This document shows positions 1-8,616 of a stretch of DNA of 64,000 nucleotides, piece after piece (within the stretch, counting starts at the first letter, position 1; each line of letters opens with the position of its first letter). A program made the translations under genes and the position numbers. The notes under the pieces are model-generated. The model searched no databases. It had not been told where the DNA came from and was given only the letters and a program-made list of their open reading frames with translations. Origin of the DNA: VXNE01 sp965116625 (GTDB lineage Bacteria; Pseudomonadota; Gammaproteobacteria; Pseudomonadales; Azotimanducaceae); contig OZ220717.1 of the NCBI GenBank assembly GCA_965116625.1, positions 2,108,001-2,172,000 of the forward strand, given 5' to 3'.

Positions 1-204
1 TGCCGCGGCCTGAGCTGGGAAATGATCCCGACGGTCGAATCGCACGGCAACCGGGTCTGCGAGCACGACCGCTTTCGCGGCCGGTCCCGGTCGGGGTTCC
101 CCGAGTCGACAGCCTGCACACTGGGAAAGTTCGAGAAAATCGATGAAGCGCAGGTCGAGAGCCTGCGCGCCGCCCGTGGCGGCGATCCGGACGCCGGGCC
201 GTGA
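1..204 (+). CDS. DUF6491-like protein, 5'-truncated by window edge
   Basis: The reading frame is open from base 1 and stops at 202-204; its beginning lies outside the window. The visible 67 residues align by eye with the C-terminal part of the next gene: a Cys-Arg-Gly-Leu start, a Cys about a dozen residues later, and an ending of the type LxKFExIxEAQ followed by a short tail. I read it as a tandem paralogue of the downstream small secreted protein. The stop overlaps the next start as GTGA, which implies translational coupling. Function is unknown for this family. Confidence 0.6.
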   Translation, partial: CRGLSWEMIPTVESHGNRVCEHDRFRGRSRSGFPESTACTLGKFEKIDEAQVESLRAARGGDPDAGP

Positions 205-668
205 ACGGAAGGACTCTCATCGCTGCTATGGCCATCCTTGTCCTCGGCGGGGCTGGCGTGGCGGACGAAGCGGACGAGGCACCAGAGGAAGAGTCCGACC
301 TGGATTCAGTCATTGCGGAAATCCTGGCGGGCCCGGAAGAAAGCGGTTACAGCGAGTCAAAACGTTGCCTCGTGTCGGGCCGTATCGATCGCACCGAGGT
401 CCTGAGCGAGCGGCTGATCGCCTTTCATCTTCGCGGGGGCGAGAAGTATGTCGTGCAGTTCAAGCACCGGTGTCGGGGTTTGCGGAGGAATGGCCTGACG
501 CGGGTGGAACGCCGCTCCATGCACATCTGTGCGGACGACACGATCCAGGGACTGTATGGCATGGGGCCCGCCGATGGATGGTGGGGACCGCGCTGCAGGT
601 TGCCGAAATTCGAGCCCGTCACCGAAGCGCAGATCGCATTCCTGAAGGAGGCGCTTAAATCCCGTTGA
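201..668 (+). CDS. DUF6491-like exported protein
   Basis: This 155-residue protein starts at a GTG that overlaps the previous stop by four bases. The N-terminus (MNGRTLIAAMAILVLGGAGV) looks like a cleavable signal peptide, followed by an acidic stretch and a small Cys-containing domain (Cys near residues 56, 90, 110 and 132) that matches the layout I associate with DUF6491 proteins. A periplasmic location is inferred; no function is known. It overlaps the convergent protease gene by 14 bases at its 3' end. Family assignment is from memory of the pattern and not from a search. Confidence 0.6.
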   Translation: MNGRTLIAAMAILVLGGAGVADEADEAPEEESDLDSVIAEILAGPEESGYSESKRCLVSGRIDRTEVLSERLIAFHLRGGEKYVVQFKHRCRGLRRNGLTRVERRSMHICADDTIQGLYGMGPADGWWGPRCRLPKFEPVTEAQIAFLKEALKSR

Positions 669-1065
669 CGACCCGACGCGGTGTCGCCCGTGCACTCCCC
701 GTCGCAATGTCGGGGCTTGCAGGATTGACGACGACCTGGCGCGTCTGCGGGACCACCACCAGGTCCATGTCCTGCAGGGCGATCGCACCTAGCAGCGGTT
801 GATCACCGATTACCACCGCCCCTACGAAACTCGTGCGTGTGCCGAACCGAAGCTGCAATGGACCGACATAGGGGACGGCGCGTGACGTTCCGTCGGCAAG
901 CATGACGCGTTTCGTGTCGGCCTGCTCCAGGGCCAGCGACCTGCGAACGTGCTCGGGAATGCAGAGGTAGTCCGAACCGGTGTCCGCCAGCGCATCGATG
1001 CTGACCGGCTCCAGGTCGGGACGGCGAGGATTCCTGAGTTCGACCTTGGCTGTGGTGAGACCCAT
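655..1065 (-). CDS. Retropepsin-like (clan AA) aspartic protease
   Basis: This 136-residue protein carries the aspartic-protease signature ALADTGSDYLCIP near residue 25, where the Asp of DTGS would be the single catalytic Asp of a homodimeric retropepsin fold. The later hydrophobic stretch ending in LLGAIALQDMDLVV matches the second conserved strand of small clan AA proteins. Start choice: the frame extends upstream to 1104, but a GGAGGA lies seven to eight bases before the ATG at 1063-1065, so I use that start. Substrate is unknown. It is convergent with the DUF6491-like gene. Confidence 0.7.
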   Translation of the reverse strand: MGLTTAKVELRNPRRPDLEPVSIDALADTGSDYLCIPEHVRRSLALEQADTKRVMLADGTSRAVPYVGPLQLRFGTRTSFVGAVVIGDQPLLGAIALQDMDLVVVPQTRQVVVNPASPDIATGSARATPRRVVNGI

Positions 1066-1315
1066 GATCATTCCTCCATCAGTCGTTTGCCGGAACCCCT
1101 GCATGTTAACGGCGAGCGCTGGGTGTTGAAATGCGAAATTGACCCGGAGCAGCGTGGGAGATTGACGTTTCGAAGGTGGACATCCCGCCGTCCGCCGACA
1201 ACGTTTCCTCGGAAACCGCTCGAACGATTGCCCGGAAGGTAACCTTGGCCTATTGTTTTCGCCCTTGGCCTAGATGAGCGTGTCGACGTACATCCAGGCG
1301 TTGCATGAGCAGACA

Positions 1316-2311
1316 ATGATCCAGACAAGAAACATCGGCGCGACGGAAACCCTGGTCACGGAGCTCGGCTTCGGGGGCGGCCCGCTCGGTGCGGTGGGTG
1401 ACCGCATCACCGAAGACGGGGCGGCCGAGATCATGCGCCGTGCCTGGGACGGCGGCATTCGCTATTTCGATACGGCGCCGCTCTACGGGCATGGCCTGAG
1501 CGAGAAGCGTGTCGGCCGCGTGCTGCGGGACCTGCCCCGGGACGCGTTCGCCCTGTCCAGCAAGGTGGGGCGCCTGTTGGTGCCGCAGGAAGAGGGCGAA
1601 CGGTTCGCGCGCCATCGCGACCGGGAACCTTTCGCCATCCGCTACGACTATTCCTACGACGCCATCCACCGCTCCATGGAGTCAAGTCTGGAGCGGCTGG
1701 GCCTCGACCGGATCGACATCCTGCTCTGCCATGACATCGACGTCTGGACACACGGGGATGCCCAGCCCGGCATATTCGAATCGGCGAGCAAGGGCGCATT
1801 GCCTGCGTTGCGCGACCTTCGGGAGCAGGGCGTCGTGCGTGCCATCGGCCTTGGCGTCAACGAGTGGCAGGTATGCGACCGCGTGCTGGACATGATGGAT
1901 GTTGACTGCTTCCTGCTCGCCGGCCGTTTCACACTGTTGGAACAGGAGCCCCTGGACACGTTCCTTCCCAAGTGCCTGGAGCGGCATGTCTCCATCATCA
2001 TCGGGGCACCGTACAACTCGGGCGTCCTCGTCACCGACGATCGGCACGCGGCAACGTATGACTACAAGCCAGTGCCGGACCAGGTGTGGCAGAAAGCCCA
2101 GGCGATCCGGCGCATGTGCGAATCCCACGGTGTGGACCCGCGCGCGGCGGCCCTGCGGTACCCGTTACGCCATGCCGCCGTCGCGGCCGTGATTCCTGGC
2201 GTCCGCTCGCTCGAGGAGGTCGAGACCAACCTCGATCTCATTGCCTGCGAGATCCCCGATGCCCTGTGGCGCGACCTGGCGGGGGACGGGCTCGCGCGGG
2301 AGATTTCCTAG
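1316..2311 (+). CDS. Aldo/keto reductase
   Basis: A 331-residue NAD(P)H-dependent oxidoreductase with the full aldo/keto reductase tetrad: Asp in YFDTAPLYG, Tyr three residues on, Lys in LSSKVGR and His in LLCHDID. Length and the LGFGGGPLG start fit the subgroup containing L-fucose/D-threo-aldose and pyridoxal dehydrogenases, so a sugar or aldehyde substrate is plausible but not proven. The frame also has an ATG at 1274; I prefer 1316 because MIQTRNIGATE is where family homology should begin. The gene stands alone and is followed by a dispersed repeat. Confidence 0.85.
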   Translation: MIQTRNIGATETLVTELGFGGGPLGAVGDRITEDGAAEIMRRAWDGGIRYFDTAPLYGHGLSEKRVGRVLRDLPRDAFALSSKVGRLLVPQEEGERFARHRDREPFAIRYDYSYDAIHRSMESSLERLGLDRIDILLCHDIDVWTHGDAQPGIFESASKGALPALRDLREQGVVRAIGLGVNEWQVCDRVLDMMDVDCFLLAGRFTLLEQEPLDTFLPKCLERHVSIIIGAPYNSGVLVTDDRHAATYDYKPVPDQVWQKAQAIRRMCESHGVDPRAAALRYPLRHAAVAAVIPGVRSLEEVETNLDLIACEIPDALWRDLAGDGLAREIS

Positions 2312-2349
2312 CCACGAAACCTGTGGCCCACATCGCGCGCGCCGCTAGC

Positions 2350-2482
2350 GCCATGAAATCCGTCACCCTATGGGTGCCGTGTTTCACCCCCGCCCAAGCC
2401 CACTGTTGCGCCCATCCCACCCGTCCCGGGTCCTGCGCCTTGAGCGGCACTTCGTGCCGTTCTACGGCGCAGCCCCCTAGCG
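2350..2482 (+). repeat. Dispersed intergenic repeat, copy 1
   Basis: About 133 bases that recur at 22619-22753 and, less completely, at 24673-24763. The shared order is GCCATGAAA..CC, then CCGTGTTTCA, CGCCCA, CCCATCCC-CCCGTCCCGGGTCCTGCGCC, a small hairpin CGGCAC-TTC-GTGCCG, CTACGGCGCAG and CCCCTAGCG. This copy lies between the 3' end of the aldo/keto reductase and the 3' end of a small minus-strand ORF. Confidence 0.8.
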
Positions 2483-2626
2483 GTCGCCCTTTTTCCGCCA
2501 CCAATGCACCGGGGCAAGAAGCGCGATGCCTAATGCCACGAATCCGACTCCGTACACCCAGAAGTCCTGTTGCGTACCGATAGCGATTAGCATGACGCCA
2601 AGGATAGACTGCGCGCGGTAGATCAT
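2477..2626 (-). CDS. Putative 49-residue membrane protein
   Basis: A short minus-strand ORF read directly from the sequence. It encodes two hydrophobic segments, SILGVMLIAIG and VYGVGFVALGIALLAPV, separated by QQDFW, with a positively charged C-terminus (RKKGDR). That layout is typical of small two-helix inner-membrane proteins with both termini in the cytoplasm. No strong ribosome-binding site is visible, and the next upstream in-frame codons lead to a stop, so the ATG at 2624-2626 is the only good start. Its stop codon lies inside the end of dispersed-repeat copy 1. No homologue is recognised. Confidence 0.4.
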   Translation of the reverse strand: MIYRAQSILGVMLIAIGTQQDFWVYGVGFVALGIALLAPVHWWRKKGDR

Positions 2627-3326
2627 CTGTGCACCCGCAGGCGCCGGTCACTGTCGCGGCGGAGCCCCGCCTGGTTACCTGGTCGCGAAAGACCGGACAA
2701 CATCAGCAAGACCCGTCGCGTGCGCACGGCCAGGGTCAGATACCAGGCGTGACGATCAGAAGCGTCGGTCAACAGCTACACCAATCCCGTGCGAATCATC
2801 CGAAACCACAGCGAGTACTCGGACAGCCCGTGCTTCATGCCCAAACGTTTGGAGCTTGGGTGGGGTGGGACTGAATCCGGCCTGGTAGGAGTAATGAAGA
2901 ATCCAGGTCGGAGCCCCACCCCAGAAACGCTCGATCCTTCCGGGAAGGATCTTTCGATCGCTCGCCGGGGCTTATCCTCGGAATATCAGTTCCAGGAGCA
3001 CGGCTGCGCCTCGCGCTCCCTGGTAAGGCACACCACATCGCGCACGCTACCCAAATACAGTTGACCTTCCGGCGAAATGGCACCGACGACATCCAATATT
3101 GGCCGAGTCGACGGTTATTTGTGTGTATATTTCGTAGTTATGGGAACTATTTTTGTGAACTATTGGTGAACCCGATCGCGATGGTCATGGCACCGCCGGC
3201 TTCCGGGCGTGTGCCAGAGCCTGCGTTCAGCACTGTCGGATTCTGCAGATCTGGGAGTGCATGCCGGCGGGACGGGGACGGGGCCCGACGGATCAGATGC
3301 CGTGCCGCGCGACGGCGTCAACGACA
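2627..3326. other. Intergenic region, no convincing gene
   Basis: About 700 bases between the small membrane ORF and the hybrid kinase stop. I see no ORF with protein-like composition. Two structural signals are present: an 8-bp hairpin GATCCTTC-CGG-GAAGGATC at 2933-2951 followed by TTT, and a looser pairing between a TGGGGTGGG stretch near 2862-2870 and CCCCACCCCA near 2922-2931. The region could hold the kinase terminator or a structured transcript, but I cannot assign either. Confidence 0.4.
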
Positions 3327-5675
3327 CTAGTGTCGGTCGGCGGGTCCAGGCATCCTGTAGCCGACGCCGCGCACGTTCTGGATGTAGTCGGGGTTATCAG
3401 CGGAATCGCCGAGTTTCTGACGCAGCTTCTTGACGAACGTCCGAACAAGCTGCTCGTTCGCGTGCTCCCGGCCCGCCCACACTCGGCGCAACAGTGTGTC
3501 GTATGTGGCGACACGCCCCGCATTGACGGATAGTGCGCGCAGCAGATCAAACTCCGTGGCCGTGAGAACCAGCGGTTCGCCACGGAGCGTCGCGCGTCGC
3601 TCGTCGTAGCGAATCTCGAGACCTCCGAGCGCGAACGGCTCTGGCTCGGCGCGCTCGCGCAAGGCTGCCCGCACGCGGGCGATCAACTCGGTTGGGGAAA
3701 ACGGCTTGACGATATAGTCGGCCGCGCCGATCTCGAGCGCCCTTGCGATCGTCTCGTCGCGGCCGTAGGCGGAGATGAATATCACGGGGACATCACCGAG
3801 TTCTGGAGTCTCTTCCATGAGTTCCATGCCATCGGTGCCGGGAAGCAGCAGGTCAAGCAGGACGAGGTCGGGGCGCTCAGATCGGATCAGGCCGGCAAGG
3901 TCTTGGGGGTTTTCGGTAACGAGCGGCAGGTAGTCGGCGGCCGCGAGCGCATCGCGCGCGTAGCGCAGCATCTGTGGGTCATCGTCCACCACCAGGACGC
4001 GCTCGCGCGACCGAGGCTCGTGCTGCCGGGATTCACCGGGGGCGGTGGCGAGGCGATCAGCCGAAAGTGTCGCCACCGGGACCGTGAACGTAAACCGGGT
4101 GCCCGCGCCGACACCCTCGCTCTCGACCCGGATGCGGCCGCCCTGCGCCTCGACCAGACCCTTGCAGATAGCGAGACCCAGGCCAGCTCCGCGTTCGCGG
4201 GCGCCGTGAAGAAGGCCAGCATGCTTGATGAATACTCGCGACAGGAGTTCCGGAGCAATGCCAGCCCCCTCATCGGTGACTGAAACCGCCATGTGGACGC
4301 CGTCGCGCGCAGTGGCGATGCGGATCGGCGCCGACTCGGGAGAGTGCCTGGCCGCGTTGGTGAGCAGGTTGTTCAGCACCTGCACCATGCGCTGGCGGTC
4401 GACCATGACAGGGGGGAGGTCCGGGAGCAGGTCCATGTACACGGGATTTAGGAGGTTGGAACTCAGGAAAGTAGTCCTGGCCTGCTCGAGAAGGGGCGCG
4501 AGCGTGGTCGGTTCGGGGTTGACAGAGAGGGTGCCTGTCTCGATCCGTCCCACGTCAAGAAGATCGCTGATGATCCCCCGCATGTGGTCGGCCTGCTCGT
4601 CGACGATGCGAAAGAACTCTCGCAGTTCGGCGTGATCGAGGTCGGTCGGGGCGGAGAGCACCGTGGCGGCGGAGCCCTTGATGGCGGTCAGCGGAGCCCG
4701 AAGCTCGTGGCTTACGAGGCTGAGGAATTCGGTGCGCTGGCGTTCGAGCTCATTCAGAGGCTCAAGATCCTGCATGGTAACGACGACGGACTCGACGGCG
4801 ACGCTGTCGGAACCCCGGATCGGCGTAGCGTTGAGCATCGTGGCGACGCTTCGGCCGTCAGGCACGGAAAGGACAATCTCCTCGGCACGCACGGTCTCGC
4901 CACTGTTCAATGACGCCGTCAGCGAGATCTCGTCGAGGGCGGACTCGCGCCCGTCCGCGCGGCGGCAGGTCACGGTTTCAAGCAGTTCCTCGTGCGAGCG
5001 TCCCGGCTGGCGCAGGCGTTCGACGATGCGCATGGCCTCGCGATTCACCGACACGGGTCGGCCACTGGCAGCATCGAACACGACGACGCCGACCGGGGAT
5101 GTGTCGATCAGGGCCTCAAGGTCGGCCCGCGTGCGTTGCTCCTCCCGATAGGCCCGGGCGTTGGCGATGGCCGCAGCGGCCAGCGAGGTGAACAGCACCA
5201 GCGTCTCCTCGTCGCGGGCGGTGAACGCGGTCCCGCCCTGTTTCTCTGCCAGGAAGAAGATGCCGACGAGGGATTCGCGGTGCCGCATCGGCATGCACTG
5301 CAGCGTTTGCGATCGGATGAGCTCCGAAGGGAGGCCAAGCGTGCGAACGTACTCCGGGAAGTTGCTGAGCCGCAGTGGTCCGGGCTGGTCGCGCAGGTGA
5401 TCGAAGAGGCGTTCGCCCCCCGCCCATGACGTGAGCTCGCGCTCTTCGTCCTCGGTGAAGCCCGATGAGACGACGTCGAGAGGTCGCCCCGAGGAATCGA
5501 CGGTAGCGATGACGCCGTATCGGGCAGCGGTCAGACTGCGGGCGCTCTCGACCACCTCGCCAAGCACCGTGCCGACCTCAAGGCTTGCCGTGATGCGGAG
5601 CATGGCGGCGCTTAAGGCCTCGCCCCGCTGCCTGAGTGCCTCGTTCTCCCGCTCAAGATCCTGGAGATCCCGCAC
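3327..5675 (-). CDS. Hybrid histidine kinase with receiver and OmpR-type DNA-binding domain
   Basis: This 782-residue protein appears to contain a whole two-component pathway. A short coiled coil (1-30) leads to a GAF-like domain (about 30-175), a PAS-like domain (about 185-300), a dimerisation/phosphoacceptor helix with His323 in LVSHELRAPLT, and an ATPase domain with N-box near 435-443 and G-box GAGLGLAICKGL near 496-507. A receiver domain follows, with acidic pocket VVDDD (562-566), phospho-Asp608 and Lys657, then a winged-helix of the OmpR/KdpE type (700-776, ending VRGVGYRMP). No transmembrane segment is evident, so it should be a cytoplasmic sensor that binds DNA itself. The 782-residue length includes both halves intact. 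The signal and target genes are unknown; ligD lies upstream on the same strand beyond a hairpin array. Confidence 0.88.
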   Translation of the reverse strand: MRDLQDLERENEALRQRGEALSAAMLRITASLEVGTVLGEVVESARSLTAARYGVIATVDSSGRPLDVVSSGFTEDEERELTSWAGGERLFDHLRDQPGPLRLSNFPEYVRTLGLPSELIRSQTLQCMPMRHRESLVGIFFLAEKQGGTAFTARDEETLVLFTSLAAAAIANARAYREEQRTRADLEALIDTSPVGVVVFDAASGRPVSVNREAMRIVERLRQPGRSHEELLETVTCRRADGRESALDEISLTASLNSGETVRAEEIVLSVPDGRSVATMLNATPIRGSDSVAVESVVVTMQDLEPLNELERQRTEFLSLVSHELRAPLTAIKGSAATVLSAPTDLDHAELREFFRIVDEQADHMRGIISDLLDVGRIETGTLSVNPEPTTLAPLLEQARTTFLSSNLLNPVYMDLLPDLPPVMVDRQRMVQVLNNLLTNAARHSPESAPIRIATARDGVHMAVSVTDEGAGIAPELLSRVFIKHAGLLHGARERGAGLGLAICKGLVEAQGGRIRVESEGVGAGTRFTFTVPVATLSADRLATAPGESRQHEPRSRERVLVVDDDPQMLRYARDALAAADYLPLVTENPQDLAGLIRSERPDLVLLDLLLPGTDGMELMEETPELGDVPVIFISAYGRDETIARALEIGAADYIVKPFSPTELIARVRAALRERAEPEPFALGGLEIRYDERRATLRGEPLVLTATEFDLLRALSVNAGRVATYDTLLRRVWAGREHANEQLVRTFVKKLRQKLGDSADNPDYIQNVRGVGYRMPGPADRH

Positions 5676-5880
5676 GATCGGTCCTTCCTTTTTCCGGGGA
5701 CGTCGCCTGTGTCGGGATGCTATCGAATGCGATATGCGAATTCACTCAAACGACATAATGCGGGGGCATTTGCAAATGACATTTCCACACAAGCGCACGT
5801 CATGGCTGCACGTTCCGAAACAGACCTTGTATGGAAAGCAGGCACTTCCGTACGCTTCGGCGGTCGGGGGGACATTCCTT
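5676..5880. other. Upstream region of the hybrid kinase gene
   Basis: Roughly 200 bases between the kinase start and the hairpin array, more AT-rich than its surroundings (for example 5735-5815). It must carry the kinase promoter on the minus strand. I do not see a confident -35/-10 pair or an operator. Long plus-strand ORFs here are products of the neighbouring array and not genes. Confidence 0.35.
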
Positions 5881-6060
5881 TCCTTGCGAGGGATACCCTC
5901 GCGCTCCTGGTTCTTGCGAGGGACACCCTCGCGCTCCTGGTTCTTGCGAGGGACACCCTCGCGCTCCTGGTTCTTGCGAGGGACACCCTCGCGCACCTGG
6001 TTCTTGCGAGGGACACCCTCGCGCTTCTGGTTCTTGCGAGGGACACCCTCGCGCTCCCGG
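5881..6060. repeat. Six-unit 30-bp tandem hairpin array
   Basis: Six exact 30-base units, each TTCTTGCGAGGGACACCC followed by TCGCGCTCCTGG with one or two substitutions. Each unit contains the perfect hairpin GCGAGGG-ACA-CCCTCGC. The period is a multiple of three, so all three frames stay open and give spurious repeat ORFs. The array begins 12 bases after the ligD stop codon. A single degenerate copy occurs at 24457-24492 in the opposite orientation. Confidence 0.95.
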
Positions 6061-6072
6061 GGCTGAAGGCTC

Positions 6073-8571
6073 CTATACCAGCGCTGCCAGCCTGGCGAGA
6101 CTGCCTTCGAGGTCGGGTTCCTCCGTTAACAGGTCGCGCATCGGATCGCCGGCGCGTTTCAGTCGCCGCAGCGCGTTCTCGATGTGATGGTTGGTGTTGT
6201 TGAGCCTGCCGTTGAGTTCCGACCACTTGATGGGCATCGACACCGATGCGGCGGCTTCGGCGCGTGCCGAGAACGGGGCGACGATGAGCTGGCCGTGCCG
6301 GTTCTGCATGTAATCGATATACACCTTGCTGCTGCGCTTGCGAACGGCGCGCACGACGGTGCAGATGTCGGGCCGGCGCGAGACGATGACACGGGCGAGC
6401 AGTTCTCCCAGGGAGCGGGACTGGTCGTGGGTAAGACGCCGCGCCATGGGCAGGAGGATGTGCAGCCCGCTGGCCCCGCTGGTCTTCAGGTAGCCGGGCA
6501 GGTCGATCTCCTCCAGCAGGTCGCGAATCTCCCTGGCGACCTGGATGACGTCGGAGAATGGCGCTTCCTTCGGGTCGAGATCCAGCACGCACCAGTCGGG
6601 ACGCTCCAGGCTGTCGATACGGCTATGCCACACGTGCACCGGTATGGCCCCCATGTTGGCCAGGTACTTGAGCGCCGGGGCGTCGTCCACCATGAAATAG
6701 TTGATGTCGCGGTCTTCGGACTGGGTCCATAGCGAAGTCCGCTTGACCCACTCCGGGACGAAGTCGGGCGCATCCCGCTGATAGAACGACTTGCCGTGGA
6801 TGCCGTCCGGGAAACGCGTAAGCACGAGGGGCCGATTGCGGAGGTAAGGCAGCATCCACTCCGCCACGCGCTCGTAGTAGCACACCAGGTCGTTCTTGGT
6901 GAGGCCCTTCTCCGGGAAGAACACCTTGTCCGGATTGGTCACGACCACCTCTCGGCGGGGAGCTGAGCCAATGCGTGCCGGGTTCGGATCGTCGTAGGCG
7001 CTCGTACATTCGCGCGGTGGCTTGTCGTCCCTGAGCCGCCGGAAAGAGGGCTGCCGCAGGCGGCCGTCCCGCGTGTATTCCTTGTACGCCGCTTCGCAGA
7101 CCAGCACTGGCCTGACCCAGCGGACTTCGGGATCCGGGTCGAGCGGTTCTCCCTCGCCGAGAGTCTGCAGGCGCTGGATGAGCGTTTTCCGGGTGGCTCC
7201 ACTCAGCCCGGATCCCAGCCTTCCGCAAAAGGTCAGACGGTCGTCGCGAAATTCTGCAAGGGCCAATGCGCCGACATCGCGGGGGTTGGATTTGTTCGCT
7301 ACCCAGCCGGCGACGACAAAGTCTCCGGTGCGGACGCCGCGTACCTTGATCCAGTCGTGGGACCGGCCGCTCCTGTAGGGGCTGTCCGCACGTTTGCCCA
7401 CGATCCCCTCGATGCCAAGCGCGCGCATCGAGCGATACGCGTTGATCCCAAACTGGTCGACATGGTCGGAATAGCGGATCGGGCCGGCCGACGGCAGCAT
7501 CGCCCGCAGCAGTGCCTTGCGTTTCAGCAGACCTGTGTCGCGGAGGTCGCGTTGCAGCGCCTGCGGCAGGTCGAAGGCGTAGTGCACGGCGGGGAGTTCC
7601 AGGGCCGGGTTGGCGGAGATGCCGAACGCGGCGCGTCCCCGGTGCTGCAGAAGCGAGAAACTCGGCACCCCGCGTTCATCGAGCACGACCGTCTCGCCGT
7701 CGATGACGAACTGCGCGTAGGGCAACCGTGACGCCGCCCGCGCGATCTCGGGAAAGCTGTCGGTGAGGTCCTTCCCGTTGCGTGAGCGGAGCGTCACTTC
7801 GCCGTCGGACTTTTCGATCAGCAGCCGGTAGCCGTCGTACTTGATCTCGAATATCCAGCCTTCCCGATCGAAGGCTTCGCCGGGTTGTGCCAGCATCGGA
7901 TCGACCTGCAAGACACCGGTTTTTGGCGGGCGCGGCTCGACACGGCCCAGCCGGCGAGCCAGCCGACTGGAGAGTCTGCCCGGATCCGGCATGTCCTCGA
8001 GGGTCAGGCCGGAATACACGGAGTCGTCGTGGGGCATCGCCGCCCCTGCCCATTGGTCCCGCTCCTTGATCAGCAGCCATTCCTTGCCCGCGTCCTTGCC
8101 TCCCGCCGCGCCCCTGTTGCCCTTTATGCGCACGAGTGTCCATCGGCCGCGCAACTTGTGGCCCCGCAGTTCGAAGAGCAGCTTGCCTTCCTCGAAGCCC
8201 TCATCGAACGGCGTCAGCTCCACGTAGTCGCCGCAGTCCCACACGATGACATAGCCGGCACCGTAGTTGCCTTCGGGTATCCGGCCCTCGAAGTCCGCGT
8301 AGTCGAGGGGGTGATCCTCGACCAGCGCGGCGAACCGCTTGTCTTCGGGATCGGTGGACGGGCCCTTCGGCACGGCCCAGGAGCGCAGGACTCCATCCAC
8401 CTCCAGTCGAAAGTCCCAATGCAGCCGGGTGGCATGATGCTGCTGGATGACAAAGGACCGGCGCGTGCCCGTGGCGGGTGAGCGCGCCACTCGGTCAGCA
8501 AAGGGTTCGGGCGTCGATCCGGCCGTGCGTTTGCGCCGGTAACTGGCGAGATTGTCCCGTGTTGAGGGCAT
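6073..8571 (-). CDS. ligD: DNA ligase D (NHEJ ligase/polymerase/phosphoesterase)
   Basis: An 832-residue multifunctional NHEJ enzyme with three domains. At the N-terminus is a phosphoesterase domain (about 35-190; HHATRLHWDFRLE). In the middle is an ATP-dependent ligase with the nucleotidyl Lys244 in EIKYDGYRL, plus the EGIVGKR and WIKVR motifs. The C-terminal primase-polymerase domain (about 540-825) has the catalytic DLDP at 664-667 and TSGASGLHILLP. This domain order is usual for Proteobacteria, and the length is normal. It repairs double-strand breaks with Ku, whose gene is divergent with only about 45 bases between the two starts. The 3' end abuts the tandem hairpin array. Confidence 0.95.
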   Translation of the reverse strand: MPSTRDNLASYRRKRTAGSTPEPFADRVARSPATGTRRSFVIQQHHATRLHWDFRLEVDGVLRSWAVPKGPSTDPEDKRFAALVEDHPLDYADFEGRIPEGNYGAGYVIVWDCGDYVELTPFDEGFEEGKLLFELRGHKLRGRWTLVRIKGNRGAAGGKDAGKEWLLIKERDQWAGAAMPHDDSVYSGLTLEDMPDPGRLSSRLARRLGRVEPRPPKTGVLQVDPMLAQPGEAFDREGWIFEIKYDGYRLLIEKSDGEVTLRSRNGKDLTDSFPEIARAASRLPYAQFVIDGETVVLDERGVPSFSLLQHRGRAAFGISANPALELPAVHYAFDLPQALQRDLRDTGLLKRKALLRAMLPSAGPIRYSDHVDQFGINAYRSMRALGIEGIVGKRADSPYRSGRSHDWIKVRGVRTGDFVVAGWVANKSNPRDVGALALAEFRDDRLTFCGRLGSGLSGATRKTLIQRLQTLGEGEPLDPDPEVRWVRPVLVCEAAYKEYTRDGRLRQPSFRRLRDDKPPRECTSAYDDPNPARIGSAPRREVVVTNPDKVFFPEKGLTKNDLVCYYERVAEWMLPYLRNRPLVLTRFPDGIHGKSFYQRDAPDFVPEWVKRTSLWTQSEDRDINYFMVDDAPALKYLANMGAIPVHVWHSRIDSLERPDWCVLDLDPKEAPFSDVIQVAREIRDLLEEIDLPGYLKTSGASGLHILLPMARRLTHDQSRSLGELLARVIVSRRPDICTVVRAVRKRSSKVYIDYMQNRHGQLIVAPFSARAEAAASVSMPIKWSELNGRLNNTNHHIENALRRLKRAGDPMRDLLTEEPDLEGSLARLAALV

Positions 8572-8616
8572 ATGAGAGCTGCGCTATAGTCTCCAAAACA
8601 TTGTGGAGTGCGTCAG

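Noticed and set aside
5881..6060. Array could be a CRISPR
   Set aside because: Units are directly abutting with no variable spacers, the repeat is 30 bp with nothing between copies, and no cas genes are present.
5720..6592. Long open frames through the tandem array (repeat-protein candidates on both strands)
   Set aside because: They arise because the 30-bp period is a multiple of three and contains no stops. Their ends run into the ligD gene on other frames, and no start signal or non-repeat domain exists.
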